From a virus, in the IMG/VR virus record IMGVR_UViG_3300027749_000163, positions 1-49,279 of that record: a DNA stretch of 49,279 nucleotides. One strand, written 5' to 3'. Shown one piece after another: positions 1 through 7,179 of this stretch. A model generated the notes under the pieces. That model was not told the origin of the DNA. It saw only the letters and a program-made list of their open reading frames with translations, and did no database searches. Numbering within the stretch: the stretch's first letter is position 1; every line of letters begins with the position of its first letter. A program made the position numbers and the translations under genes.

Positions 1-1737
1 AGCTATTTTTAATATATGATCTTTTGATGTTTCGTCTTTTAGTTTTTCATTATCTACATCTTTTGTTGAATCTTCAATTTTTTCAGACAATTGTTTAGCT
101 TTTTCTTGATTAATATTCCATTCCTTCTCTTCGCCTTCTTTAAAATTATTTGACCATGCACCTTTTACACTTTTCTCTTTAATAGCTTCTGGAGTTATTT
201 CTGGAGTTGTTTCCTCTTCCTCTTGTGTATCCATATCTGTATCAATAATCGCCTCATTATCATTATCTACGTCTTCTGATAAAAGTGACTCTTTTACTGG
301 TGATTTAGTATAATTAGACTGCATTTCTTCATAGGAGTCAATGATTTTATTAATACTTTCTTCAATTTTTGATAGTTTACCTTCTTTTAATAATTTGCTA
401 TTTTTCAACGGTAAAATCAATCTGCATAATAACGATACTCCTTTAGCTGTATCATTATATAATAAATCTTCATTTATCTTTAATTCAGCAGCAGTTGCTG
501 GTTTACCAACGGTTGACGAATTTAGCATTATTTGTTTACCAAATTTAACTATTTCATTTTTATTTTTTGTTTTTACTAATTCTTGTAAATTAGCCAAATA
601 ATTTTTTAAACTATTTCTAAAAACTTTAAGCATCATATCATATAATTCATCAGATTTTGATGTTAAAGTTGGCGTAGCAGCTGGCGTTGCAGCTGCAGTT
701 GGCGTTGCAGTTGCAGTTGGCGTTGCAGCTGGCGTTGCAGCTGGTGTTGCATTATTTTCATTTAAAAAATTAGAGTATTTTAAGTGTAAATAATTAATTT
801 TTTCTAACTTAATCAATTCATTATACTGTGCTGGAAATATAGTACCACTGAGTGTTTTTACTTGGTTTTTTGTCTTTAGTGCATTATCTTGTAATACAAT
901 AATATTTTTACCAGCATTTACACCTGTTTTTGGTTTATATAAGTAAGTTCCATCTGGAATAGGCTTAAGTTCATTCTCGTCAATAGCAAAAGGAGAACCA
1001 CCTAATATATCTTTTATTTTTATCGAACCATTTGGATTTATTGCTACAACTTCGACATATTTAGATTTATTATCATTTGTGATATATAAAAATTTCTGCC
1101 CAATTTGAATTTTATTTGCATTTGTATTTTGATTTGGTGTTGTTTCAAAAGTTAAAGAAACAAATTTAGAACTTAAATCTAAAACTGCTTGTATAAAATT
1201 AAGAGTGGAGTTATAAAAAGGTGTATCATCCCCTTCTTTAACTTCTTCACCTTTTAATTCTTCTAATTCTTTTCTAAACTTTTCTAACTTATCAATTAGC
1301 TCTTGCTTATTACCACCAAAGATTACTTCATCTGGTGTTTGTTGAATGTATTTAACAGCTAAAGTTATTAATCCATCACCTTCTTTTTTATCTAAAAGTT
1401 GATTTATTTTTTCAACATCACTTACTTCACTAATAACTACTTTATAGATTTCTTCTAATAATGCTTTTAACATGAAATCTTTAATTTCTTGCTTTTGCTC
1501 TTCATCAAGAGTTTCCTTTAGAAGTCTATCTAATTCATCTCTAATTTCATCTGCAATTGATCCAATTTTCATGTAATTGATTTGAATCTTTGCTTTTCTT
1601 ATAGTAGAATTAATTAATCTTCCTAATAGAGAACCCCCAAATGTTATATCATTTGCGAAAGTTCCTGAACCAGTATCTTCATTCAATTTAATTTTTATTG
1701 TAGATAAGTAAACGTCTCTTGTATTTAAATATTTCAT
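1..1737 (-). CDS. Large virion-like protein, 3' end outside window
   Basis: The frame is open for 579 codons and runs off the left edge, so the C-terminus is missing. I do not recognise the family. The first 20 residues (MKYLNTRDVYLSTIKIKLNE) end in L-N-E, a possible T4-type prohead protease site, and another L-N-E lies just before a low-complexity Ala-Thr-Pro tract (about residues 327-358, repeats of TPAATP). The region before the tract is charged and helical with many Glu/Lys; the region after it is also Glu-rich. Length, Pro/Ala/Thr linker and candidate cleavage sites suggest a structural or internal head protein, but this is inference. The start is the ATG at 1737; an AT-rich late-promoter-like stretch lies just upstream near 1755-1770. 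Confidence 0.75.
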   Translation of the reverse strand, partial: MKYLNTRDVYLSTIKIKLNEDTGSGTFANDITFGGSLLGRLINSTIRKAKIQINYMKIGSIADEIRDELDRLLKETLDEEQKQEIKDFMLKALLEEIYKVVISEVSDVEKINQLLDKKEGDGLITLAVKYIQQTPDEVIFGGNKQELIDKLEKFRKELEELKGEEVKEGDDTPFYNSTLNFIQAVLDLSSKFVSLTFETTPNQNTNANKIQIGQKFLYITNDNKSKYVEVVAINPNGSIKIKDILGGSPFAIDENELKPIPDGTYLYKPKTGVNAGKNIIVLQDNALKTKNQVKTLSGTIFPAQYNELIKLEKINYLHLKYSNFLNENNATPAATPAATPTATATPTAAATPAATPTLTSKSDELYDMMLKVFRNSLKNYLANLQELVKTKNKNEIVKFGKQIMLNSSTVGKPATAAELKINEDLLYNDTAKGVSLLCRLILPLKNSKLLKEGKLSKIEESINKIIDSYEEMQSNYTKSPVKESLLSEDVDNDNEAIIDTDMDTQEEEETTPEITPEAIKEKSVKGAWSNNFKEGEEKEWNINQEKAKQLSEKIEDSTKDVDNEKLKDETSKDHILKIA

Positions 1738-1868
1738 TAAAGAACATTATATTTTAGGTATATATTAATTACTTAAATCTTATTTTAAAAAATTTGTAAA
1801 AAACCAAAAAAAGGAATAAAAGCTAAAATGAAAAAGAATATATATTGTAATAATTTAAAAATTATTTT

Positions 1869-2153
1869 ATGAGATTTAAAGAATTCAAAGTAGGAGACAA
1901 GGTTTTAACGAAACCTATTGAGATAAATAAAGAATTAACTAAAAACAATCTACAATGGTTAATTGACTCGGAAATCGAGGGCGCAGTAGTAGAAATCAAG
2001 AATAAAACTTTAATCTGGAAAGAAGGTAATTACTATGCTGGTAACTGGCATTACGGTATTTGGCTTCTTGGTAATTTCTCTGGCATATGGGAAAATGGCA
2101 TATGGGAGAACGGGCATTTTGACGGGAAATGGAAATCCGGAATAAAGAGCTAA
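1869..2153 (+). CDS. Small protein with W-x-x-G repeats
   Basis: 94 residues. The C-terminal half (about residues 50-90) is a ladder of Trp/Gly units such as GNWHYGIWLLGNFSGIWENG, resembling the short beta-strand repeats of MORN-like or pentapeptide-like solenoids. The N-terminus, MRFKEFKVGD, loosely resembles the MKxIKxFExF peptide found on many proteins here. An AT-rich element (aatatatattg near 1837) lies about 30 bases upstream, the spacing seen for other putative late promoters. Function unknown; a repeat-built binding or structural role is inferred. Confidence 0.6.
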   Translation: MRFKEFKVGDKVLTKPIEINKELTKNNLQWLIDSEIEGAVVEIKNKTLIWKEGNYYAGNWHYGIWLLGNFSGIWENGIWENGHFDGKWKSGIKS

Positions 2154-2187
2154 TCCAGCATTGGATATAAAAAATAAATTTTCTTTT

Positions 2188-2646
2188 ATGAAAAAGAAAA
2201 GAGTAATAACAAAAGAGAGGGAAACTTCCATTGTTATTTATAGTTCAGATAGAATTAGAGTAAGTAAAGAATTAAACGGCGAATTATTTTTTGAAATTGA
2301 AAACGAAATTACAGCAGATTTATCAGAAGCAATCGCAATTGTATTAAACAAAGGAATTAATGACAATAAGTTTTGGGAAACCTCATTTAATATTAACATA
2401 AACAACATAGCCCCAGATAAAACTCTTTATTGGTTATCAGGTGGTGATAGAGAGTGGATTTCTAGAACACATTATAATAAAACTTGGTCAGAAGTTTACT
2501 TGACTTTCCAAGAAGAATATGGTGTATCTATTATAGATATAATCTCTAAAGCAAAAACATTTAGCGATGTAAAGAAAGAATTTTTAAAAAAATTAAATTT
2601 ACCAACTTTATATGAATTTTCTTTGGATAAAGGATATTTAAAATAA
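2188..2646 (+). CDS. Hypothetical protein
   Basis: 152 residues starting at the ATG at 2188 (MKKKRVITKE). An in-frame TTG nine codons upstream is less likely, because it sits almost on the stop codon of the previous gene. The protein is soluble and mixed alpha/beta by eye, with no signal peptide or membrane segment and no motif I recognise. A strong hairpin follows the stop codon directly. Function not assigned. Confidence 0.6.
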   Translation: MKKKRVITKERETSIVIYSSDRIRVSKELNGELFFEIENEITADLSEAIAIVLNKGINDNKFWETSFNININNIAPDKTLYWLSGGDREWISRTHYNKTWSEVYLTFQEEYGVSIIDIISKAKTFSDVKKEFLKKLNLPTLYEFSLDKGYLK

Positions 2647-2678
2647 ATTAAACCCCACAATTGTGGGGTTTAATTTTT
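2647..2678 (+). terminator. Intrinsic terminator
   Basis: The hairpin attaaaccccacaattgtgg and its complement (core AAACCCCACAA/TTGTGGGGTTT) is followed by a T-run. It lies between the gene ending at 2646 and the ATG at 2690. Confidence 0.8.
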
Positions 2679-2689
2679 ATATATACTTA

Positions 2690-3532
2690 ATGGTAGGACA
2701 TATATTTGATATAGACGTTTTGTTAAAAACATCATCTCAACCTTGGATTGTAAGTAAAAATAATCCAAACGAAGCTTTAATTAAAATAAGTAAAACAGAT
2801 TATAATCTGTTTAAAAATGGTGTATATAAGAATCAAGGTAATAAAATTGAATATAATGGTAGTATATATTGGTTACCAAACAATCTTTATGAAAAATTAA
2901 AAGTTATTGCCAAAACCAAAAAAATTGGTATGAGTGATTTTGCTATCTCTCTTAAAGAATTTTTAAGTAAAGATGTAATTGAAAATTTGGATTATACAAT
3001 TAATTGGGACTCTATTTCACATCTAAAAAATAAAAATGAAGATATTTATATAGTTTGCTCTAATAATACTGAAAGATATTTTGGAGATTTTTTAGTTAAA
3101 TTGATGGAGAAATTTAAATATGAAGGCATTGATGTTAAGAAATTCTATTATATCAATGAAACTTTTTATAATGTTAGTTCAGATGAAATTATCTTTAAAA
3201 AAGCATTAATTAATTTACAACATTTAACTGGATATGAAATCCAAAATGAAAAATTCATTGATAAAGATGCACCAAAATATTCAAAATTATATTTTTATGA
3301 TAATGATTTTGATACATTAAAAATGACACAGGAAATTAATTCGTATTTGAAATATGTTTTATCTAAGACTGATAATGGAATTAAAGAAGTTATTAAGGAA
3401 GGAATTAATTATGATAGACCTGAATTTATTGTTAATAAAATAACTAATAATAAGTATAATAAAATTGTAACAAGCAGTGTTAAAATTGATAATTCATACT
3501 TAATGAAATTTGAAAATTTTAAATGGAAATAA
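2690..3532 (+). CDS. Hypothetical protein, possibly HAD-like
   Basis: 280 residues from the ATG at 2690 (MVGHIFDIDV). An upstream GTG at 2663 lies inside the terminator hairpin and is rejected. The first ~75 residues contain a phrase typical of small phage beta domains (GVYKNQGNKIEYNGSIYWLP). The second half has IYIVCSNNTERYFGDFLVKL followed by a helix and YFYDNDFDTL, which is reminiscent of HAD-type Rossmann folds, but the canonical DxD nucleophile motif is not clear. Function is therefore unassigned. It converges on the gene at 3561-3875 across a shared terminator. Confidence 0.55.
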   Translation: MVGHIFDIDVLLKTSSQPWIVSKNNPNEALIKISKTDYNLFKNGVYKNQGNKIEYNGSIYWLPNNLYEKLKVIAKTKKIGMSDFAISLKEFLSKDVIENLDYTINWDSISHLKNKNEDIYIVCSNNTERYFGDFLVKLMEKFKYEGIDVKKFYYINETFYNVSSDEIIFKKALINLQHLTGYEIQNEKFIDKDAPKYSKLYFYDNDFDTLKMTQEINSYLKYVLSKTDNGIKEVIKEGINYDRPEFIVNKITNNKYNKIVTSSVKIDNSYLMKFENFKWK

Positions 3533-3562
3533 AAAAAGCCACTCAATGAGTGGCTTTTTTTT
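3531..3562. terminator. Bidirectional terminator between convergent genes
   Basis: Stem GCCACTC/GAGTGGC with loop AAT, flanked by an A-run on the left and a T-run on the right, so it can work on both strands. The core GCCACTCAATGAGTGGC recurs with small changes at 11817, 22049 and 45473. Confidence 0.85.
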
Positions 3563-3875
3563 ATCTTGCATAATTAGGTTTTCTATGTGTTCCTTTATTG
3601 CCATTTTTTTCTGCTTTTCTTTTACGTGCTACTGATGCCTTTCTTTGTTTTTCCGACATTTTTCCAGCAACTTTTGCTTTCCGACATTTTGGATAACCAC
3701 CTTTAGATGTGTCTGATCTACCACATGGTGGATGACTACCATCTTTATTAGTTTTGGATATATCTACCCATTTTTCTTTAAACCATTTATCGACACCACC
3801 ATGTGAATTCGCATATGGTTTTTTCTTTTCGTTTAGTTCTTCAACAAAATCTTCAAATAATTTTAAATGTTCCAT
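3561..3875 (-). CDS. Small basic protein with capsid-targeting-like N-terminus
   Basis: 104 residues. It begins MEHLKLFEDFVEELNE: the shared M-x-x-[LI]-K-x-F-E-x-F peptide followed by L-N-E, a possible prohead protease site at residue 16. The remainder is very basic. It has W-x-K-E-K-W near residue 31, then PCGR and GYPKCRKAK, then MSEKQRKASVARKRKAEK, a pattern I associate with small phage and plastid-like DUF5872-type proteins. If cleaved as predicted, the mature product would be a cationic, probably nucleic-acid-binding polypeptide. Its ATG overlaps the TAA of the upstream gene by one base (TAATG), so the two are probably cotranslated. Confidence 0.75.
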   Translation of the reverse strand: MEHLKLFEDFVEELNEKKKPYANSHGGVDKWFKEKWVDISKTNKDGSHPPCGRSDTSKGGYPKCRKAKVAGKMSEKQRKASVARKRKAEKNGNKGTHRKPNYAR

Positions 3876-4069
3876 TATTTCTTTTTACTTTTTTTCCATT
3901 TACCGCCTTTACTTTTATAGCGTTTAGAAGCTGCACCACTTGCATATGCCGAAGGCCATACATCATAGTTAGATTTAGCCCATGCAACACAAGATTGCCA
4001 TAATGAAGGATTCGTTGGTGTATTTTTTTCTAAAATTGAAAAGTCCTCAAAATTTAATATTTGTTTCAT
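3875..4069 (-). CDS. Small basic protein with capsid-targeting-like N-terminus
   Basis: 64 residues using the ATG at 4069, chosen because it gives MKQILNFEDFSILEK, matching the N-terminal peptide of other genes here; an upstream in-frame ATG at 4132 runs into the terminase small subunit gene. I-L-E at residues 12-14 is a possible prohead protease site. The rest contains NPSLWQSCVAWAKSNYDVWP, AYASGAASKRYKSKGGKWKK and a Lys-rich end. This matches a common small phage/viral family with a YPSAYANxxxxKWYKxKGG signature. It is likely packaged with, or bound to, DNA; this is inference. Confidence 0.7.
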   Translation of the reverse strand: MKQILNFEDFSILEKNTPTNPSLWQSCVAWAKSNYDVWPSAYASGAASKRYKSKGGKWKKSKKK

Positions 4070-4079
4070 AAAGTATATA

Positions 4080-4688
4080 TTATTTATTTTTAAGATAATT
4101 TGATACCATATCATTAATTCTTCTAGAATCAACTACCATATTATCTTCTTTACCCTCGTCTTCGCTTATATCTTCTTCAACTTGGCTTTGAACTTCATTT
4201 AATCCAAGATCTTTTCTAATTTCTTTATAAAATTTTTCCAATTCCGATTTAACTGATGTATTAAATTTTATATTTTCACGCATTTGATTCATAGTTTGAT
4301 TTACAACTTCATGCATTCTAGCATTATTTTCACCATTATCAACTTGTCTTAATTGAGATATAAAATGTTTCTTAGTCATTTTTATTAAAAATAGAGTTTC
4401 CGCATAGTTTTGTGCATCTTCTTCAACTTTATTTTTAACATAAGGATGTTCTTTTACTTTTGGCGCATCACCTAAATATAGATCGACTAGAGAATTTAAT
4501 ACCGTATCAGCACGATATTTAGAATCGACTATATCAGAATCATAATTATATATTTCTATTTCACCTAATTCAGGCAGGTCGTCCATCTTCGCAAGATACA
4601 TATTGACATCTAAGTCTTTATTATCCTCCTGTATCTTATTAAATTCTTCTTGGAGGTTGTTTATTTTGTCTGTTTTCTTATCACTCAT
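4080..4688 (-). CDS. Putative small terminase subunit (gp16-like)
   Basis: 202 residues, mostly helical and acidic. It lies directly divergent from the large terminase gene. It has the features of T4 gp16: an N-terminal acidic stretch with DLPELGEIEIYNYDSD (compare the DLPGIDGEEIKVYEP phrase of T4 gp16), a central helical pair that would form the oligomer, and an acidic tail. In T4-type phages this subunit forms a ring that regulates the ATPase and recognises packaging DNA. The assignment rests on this phrase, size and position, not on strong identity; an unrelated coiled-coil protein remains possible. Confidence 0.55.
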   Translation of the reverse strand: MSDKKTDKINNLQEEFNKIQEDNKDLDVNMYLAKMDDLPELGEIEIYNYDSDIVDSKYRADTVLNSLVDLYLGDAPKVKEHPYVKNKVEEDAQNYAETLFLIKMTKKHFISQLRQVDNGENNARMHEVVNQTMNQMRENIKFNTSVKSELEKFYKEIRKDLGLNEVQSQVEEDISEDEGKEDNMVVDSRRINDMVSNYLKNK

Positions 4689-4706
4689 AGGAGTTTTGAT
4701 TTTTAC

Positions 4707-4717
4707 TATATATATAA
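4707..4717 (+). promoter_or_regulatory. Putative late promoter for terL
   Basis: TATATATATAA lies 26 bases before the terminase ATG with no visible -35 box. It belongs to the TATATA-type set described in the findings. Confidence 0.4.
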
Positions 4718-4732
4718 AAAAACATATTTCTT

Positions 4733-5269
4733 ATGGCAACTGCGAAAAAGCAACAACAAGAAGAAGAAAACAAAAAATTTGTATTTACTAGTAAAAATAT
4801 AACCGAAATAACAGAACAACTTAGTGATGGTATAATACTCAAAAGGTATCAAAATCCATGGCTCAAAAATGAAGTAGGTATAAGAAGAGCTGGTATATCA
4901 TTTGGTATATCACCTGAAGAGGTTCAAGAATATATTAGATGTATGGATGACGTGCAATATTTTGCTGAAAGATATTGTCAAATTAAAAGAGAAGATGGTT
5001 CTATTGGGCCTATAAAATTAAGAGATTATCAGAGAGGTATATTAGATTTATATAAAAATAATCGTGTTATATTATGCGCTAGTCGCCAGTCAGGTAAGTG
5101 TGCCACTGGACAGAGTGGAATAGTAATAGAAAATTCCAATATTAAAACATTGAGCGAATTATACTACACATTGTTATCTTCATATAGAAAATTAACATTT
5201 TTGGAAAAAATAAAAATAAAATTATATAAATTACTTACCCATTTAGACAACATGCACACAAAAATTTAA
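4733..5269 (+). CDS. terL (N-part): Large terminase N-terminal part with N-half of a split intein
   Basis: 178 residues. Residues 1-122 are the N-extein of a gp17-like packaging ATPase: a short Gln/Glu-rich start, an adenine-binding region with LRDYQRGILDLYKNNR (about 96-111) and the Walker A beginning ASRQSGK (116-122). Instead of the expected Thr the sequence continues with Cys123, the first residue of an intein (CATGQSGIVIENSNIKTLSE), and stops 56 residues later. The partner half is encoded at 6751. Trans-splicing would join K122 to T144 of the downstream protein and recreate GKT. Neither half alone has a complete Walker A motif, so splicing should be needed for DNA packaging. Confidence 0.92.
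   Translation: MATAKKQQQEEENKKFVFTSKNITEITEQLSDGIILKRYQNPWLKNEVGIRRAGISFGISPEEVQEYIRCMDDVQYFAERYCQIKREDGSIGPIKLRDYQRGILDLYKNNRVILCASRQSGKCATGQSGIVIENSNIKTLSELYYTLLSSYRKLTFLEKIKIKLYKLLTHLDNMHTKI
5099..5266 (+). other. Split intein N-fragment
   Basis: 56 residues starting at Cys (TGT at 5099). Block A is recognisable (C-x-x-G...V-x-I-E...I-K-T-x-S-E-L-Y), but block B is missing here and is found on the C-fragment instead. This places the split unusually early, as in the metagenomic AceL-TerL and VidaL inteins, which also carry a short N-fragment. The last ~30 residues are Lys-rich helix. Confidence 0.88.
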
Positions 5270-5292
5270 TATATAATAAAAAGGAAATTATT

Positions 5293-6309
5293 ATGATATT
5301 AGAAAATGTTAAAATTTTAGACAACGAAGAAAAAATCACATGTAGATTATGTGGCGCAAGAATGAAAAGAGTATATGGAAAACATATGGAAAATCATGCA
5401 AAGGAAGATGGAATTGATATAAAAACGTATCGAACTATGTATCCGAACGCTCCAATTCAAACTGAAGCAGATCATAAAGCAAATAGTAAATCTTCTGGAC
5501 TACATATGAAAGAACAAAAATACAAAGATATGTTTTCTGAAAAAATTAAAGGTAATAATAATCCAAATCATAAATTAAATACAACAGAAAAGGAAAGAAA
5601 AGAACGAAGTCCATTTTCGAAAGAATTTGTGGGATATAAAAATTTAGAGGAAGTAAACAAACAAAGTGCCGCAAGTAAATTATCAAAAGATGTAGCTAAA
5701 ATAAGGTTATCAACAGCACAAACTGAGTATTGGATTAAAAAAGGATTTAATTTAGAAGATGCTAAATTAAAAGTATCTGAAAGACAAAAAACATTTACAT
5801 TAGATTTATGCATAGAAAAATATGGAGAAGAAAACGGTAGACAAGTTTATACAGATAGACAAAATAGATGGCAGACAAGTTTATTAACTAATGGTAATTT
5901 AAAGTATGGTTATTCTAATGCTAGTCAGGAATTATTTTTAGAAATAATTAAAAATTATAAAAATATTAAAGAATTATCAAAAGTATATTTCGCTACAAAA
6001 AATAATGAACATAAAATTGATAAAAAAGAAGGTGGTATTTGGATATTTGATTTTGCAGATATTAGTAGGGGTAAATTTATAGAATATAATGGTGATAGAT
6101 ATCATGCTAATCCATTATTATATAATGAAAATGATTTTCCACATCCTTTCAGAAAAGGATTTAGTGCAAAATTTTTATGGCAAAAAGATGCAAATAAAAT
6201 TGCGGATGCTGCAAACATTGGTTTTGAAGTTTTAACTATATGGGATTCTGAGTATAAAAAAGATAAAATCGGTACTCTACAAAAATGTTTAGATTTTTTA
6301 AATATATAA
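5293..6309 (+). CDS. Free-standing homing endonuclease, Vsr-like (EDxHD type)
   Basis: 338 residues. The N-terminus holds a Ros/MucR-like zinc finger (C17, C20, H31, H35) followed by a Lys-rich linker. A middle segment (about 170-200) has the CIEKYGEENG phrase often seen in phage endonucleases. The C-terminal ~90 residues have the PD-(D/E)xK fold signature of very-short-patch-repair nucleases: FDFADI, then FIEYNGDRYHANP (E264, D268, H271), then WQKDANKI (D299) and EVLTIWDSEY. Such enzymes are known between the halves of fractured phage genes that carry split inteins. It probably cuts intein-free terL near the Walker A codons and spreads this arrangement. The ATG at 5293 follows an A-rich leader, and atatataata lies 20 bases upstream. 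Confidence 0.85.
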   Translation: MILENVKILDNEEKITCRLCGARMKRVYGKHMENHAKEDGIDIKTYRTMYPNAPIQTEADHKANSKSSGLHMKEQKYKDMFSEKIKGNNNPNHKLNTTEKERKERSPFSKEFVGYKNLEEVNKQSAASKLSKDVAKIRLSTAQTEYWIKKGFNLEDAKLKVSERQKTFTLDLCIEKYGEENGRQVYTDRQNRWQTSLLTNGNLKYGYSNASQELFLEIIKNYKNIKELSKVYFATKNNEHKIDKKEGGIWIFDFADISRGKFIEYNGDRYHANPLLYNENDFPHPFRKGFSAKFLWQKDANKIADAANIGFEVLTIWDSEYKKDKIGTLQKCLDFLNI

Positions 6310-6312
6310 CTA

Positions 6313-6711
6313 ATGAAATATATAAAATTATTTGAAGATTATGAGAATAAATTAACTAAAGAAATGATAATTAATTTATTCGTAAATGCATTAGAAGGAG
6401 GTTCTAATTATTGGTATTATTTAAAAGATATACCTAATGAAGTAAAAAACATAATGAGTAAGAAACATATAGCTACATCTGAGGCGATAGGAGAATTTAT
6501 ATTAAATGGTGGTGAAATACATATTTATGATATAGAAGATGAAGATGATTTATTAGGTAGTATAAATATGAATAATTTACTAGATGCTATAAATACGATG
6601 AAAAAAGAATATTCAGCAAATTACTTAAATATAGTTAGCGAAACTGATGATGCAGAGGATGCGGATATATTTTTACAAATAGCTACTATGGGAAAAATTG
6701 TATTTGGATAA
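6313..6711 (+). CDS. Passenger protein inside the split terL locus
   Basis: 132 residues beginning MKYIKLFEDY, the capsid-targeting-like peptide shared by many genes in the window. The body contains ALEGGSNYWYYL and SEAIGEFILNGGEIHIYDIE followed by an acidic segment. I have seen this type of small domain (xALEGGxNYW) in phage proteins, always without assigned function. It starts three bases after the endonuclease stop, so it is co-transcribed with it. Why a virion-type gene should lie between the two terminase halves is unclear; it may be ancestral neighbourhood trapped by a rearrangement or cargo carried along by homing. Confidence 0.75.
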   Translation: MKYIKLFEDYENKLTKEMIINLFVNALEGGSNYWYYLKDIPNEVKNIMSKKHIATSEAIGEFILNGGEIHIYDIEDEDDLLGSINMNNLLDAINTMKKEYSANYLNIVSETDDAEDADIFLQIATMGKIVFG

Positions 6712-6712
6712 T

Positions 6713-6751
6713 ATGAAATTATTTGAGGTATATAAAAAACATTTAAAATAA
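6713..6751 (+). CDS. 12-residue mini-ORF, possible remnant
   Basis: The reading frame MKLFEVYKKHLK begins one base after the previous stop, and its TAA overlaps the next ATG (TAATG). It reads like a decayed MKxIKLFExF peptide. It may be a remnant of a lost gene or may couple translation into the C-terminal terminase part. No function can be claimed. Confidence 0.3.
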   Translation: MKLFEVYKKHLK

Positions 6752-7179
6752 TGATAAAAAAAATAATATATTTCTTAATACAATTAATTGAGAAATACGA
6801 ATACAGGAATCTTTCATTAGATGAAGAAGATATAAATAAGAAGATACTAAATACAATATCTGGATTAAATATTAAGGTTAAAACTGATACTGGATATGAA
6901 AAAGCAACTGATATACATCTAACACAGCCTTACAAAGTATATGAAATTATACTAGATAATGGTTATCAATTAGAATGTGCTGATAATCATATTTTATTTG
7001 ATGAAAATTTTAATCAAATATTTTGTCAAGATTTAGCTATTAATTCTTATATACAAACTGATTTAGGTTTATCAAAAGTTATTAGAATAAATAAATCTAA
7101 ATGTAAGTTAAGTATGTTTGACTTAACAATTGATCATCCCAATCACAGATTTTATACAAATGGCATATTAAGTCATAAT
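6751..7179 (+). other. Split intein C-fragment
   Basis: 143 residues ending in His-Asn. Block B (DNGYQLECADNHILF, about 69-83) and blocks F/G (DHPNHRFYTNGILSHN) are both present. A leading ~30-residue charged helix may serve to associate with the N-fragment. Having block B on the C-fragment makes this an atypical split. Confidence 0.88.

Noticed and set aside
2161-2187. TTG start for the 2188 gene, and GTG at 2663 for the 2690 gene
   Set aside because: ATG codons lie a few codons downstream; the GTG is inside a terminator hairpin.
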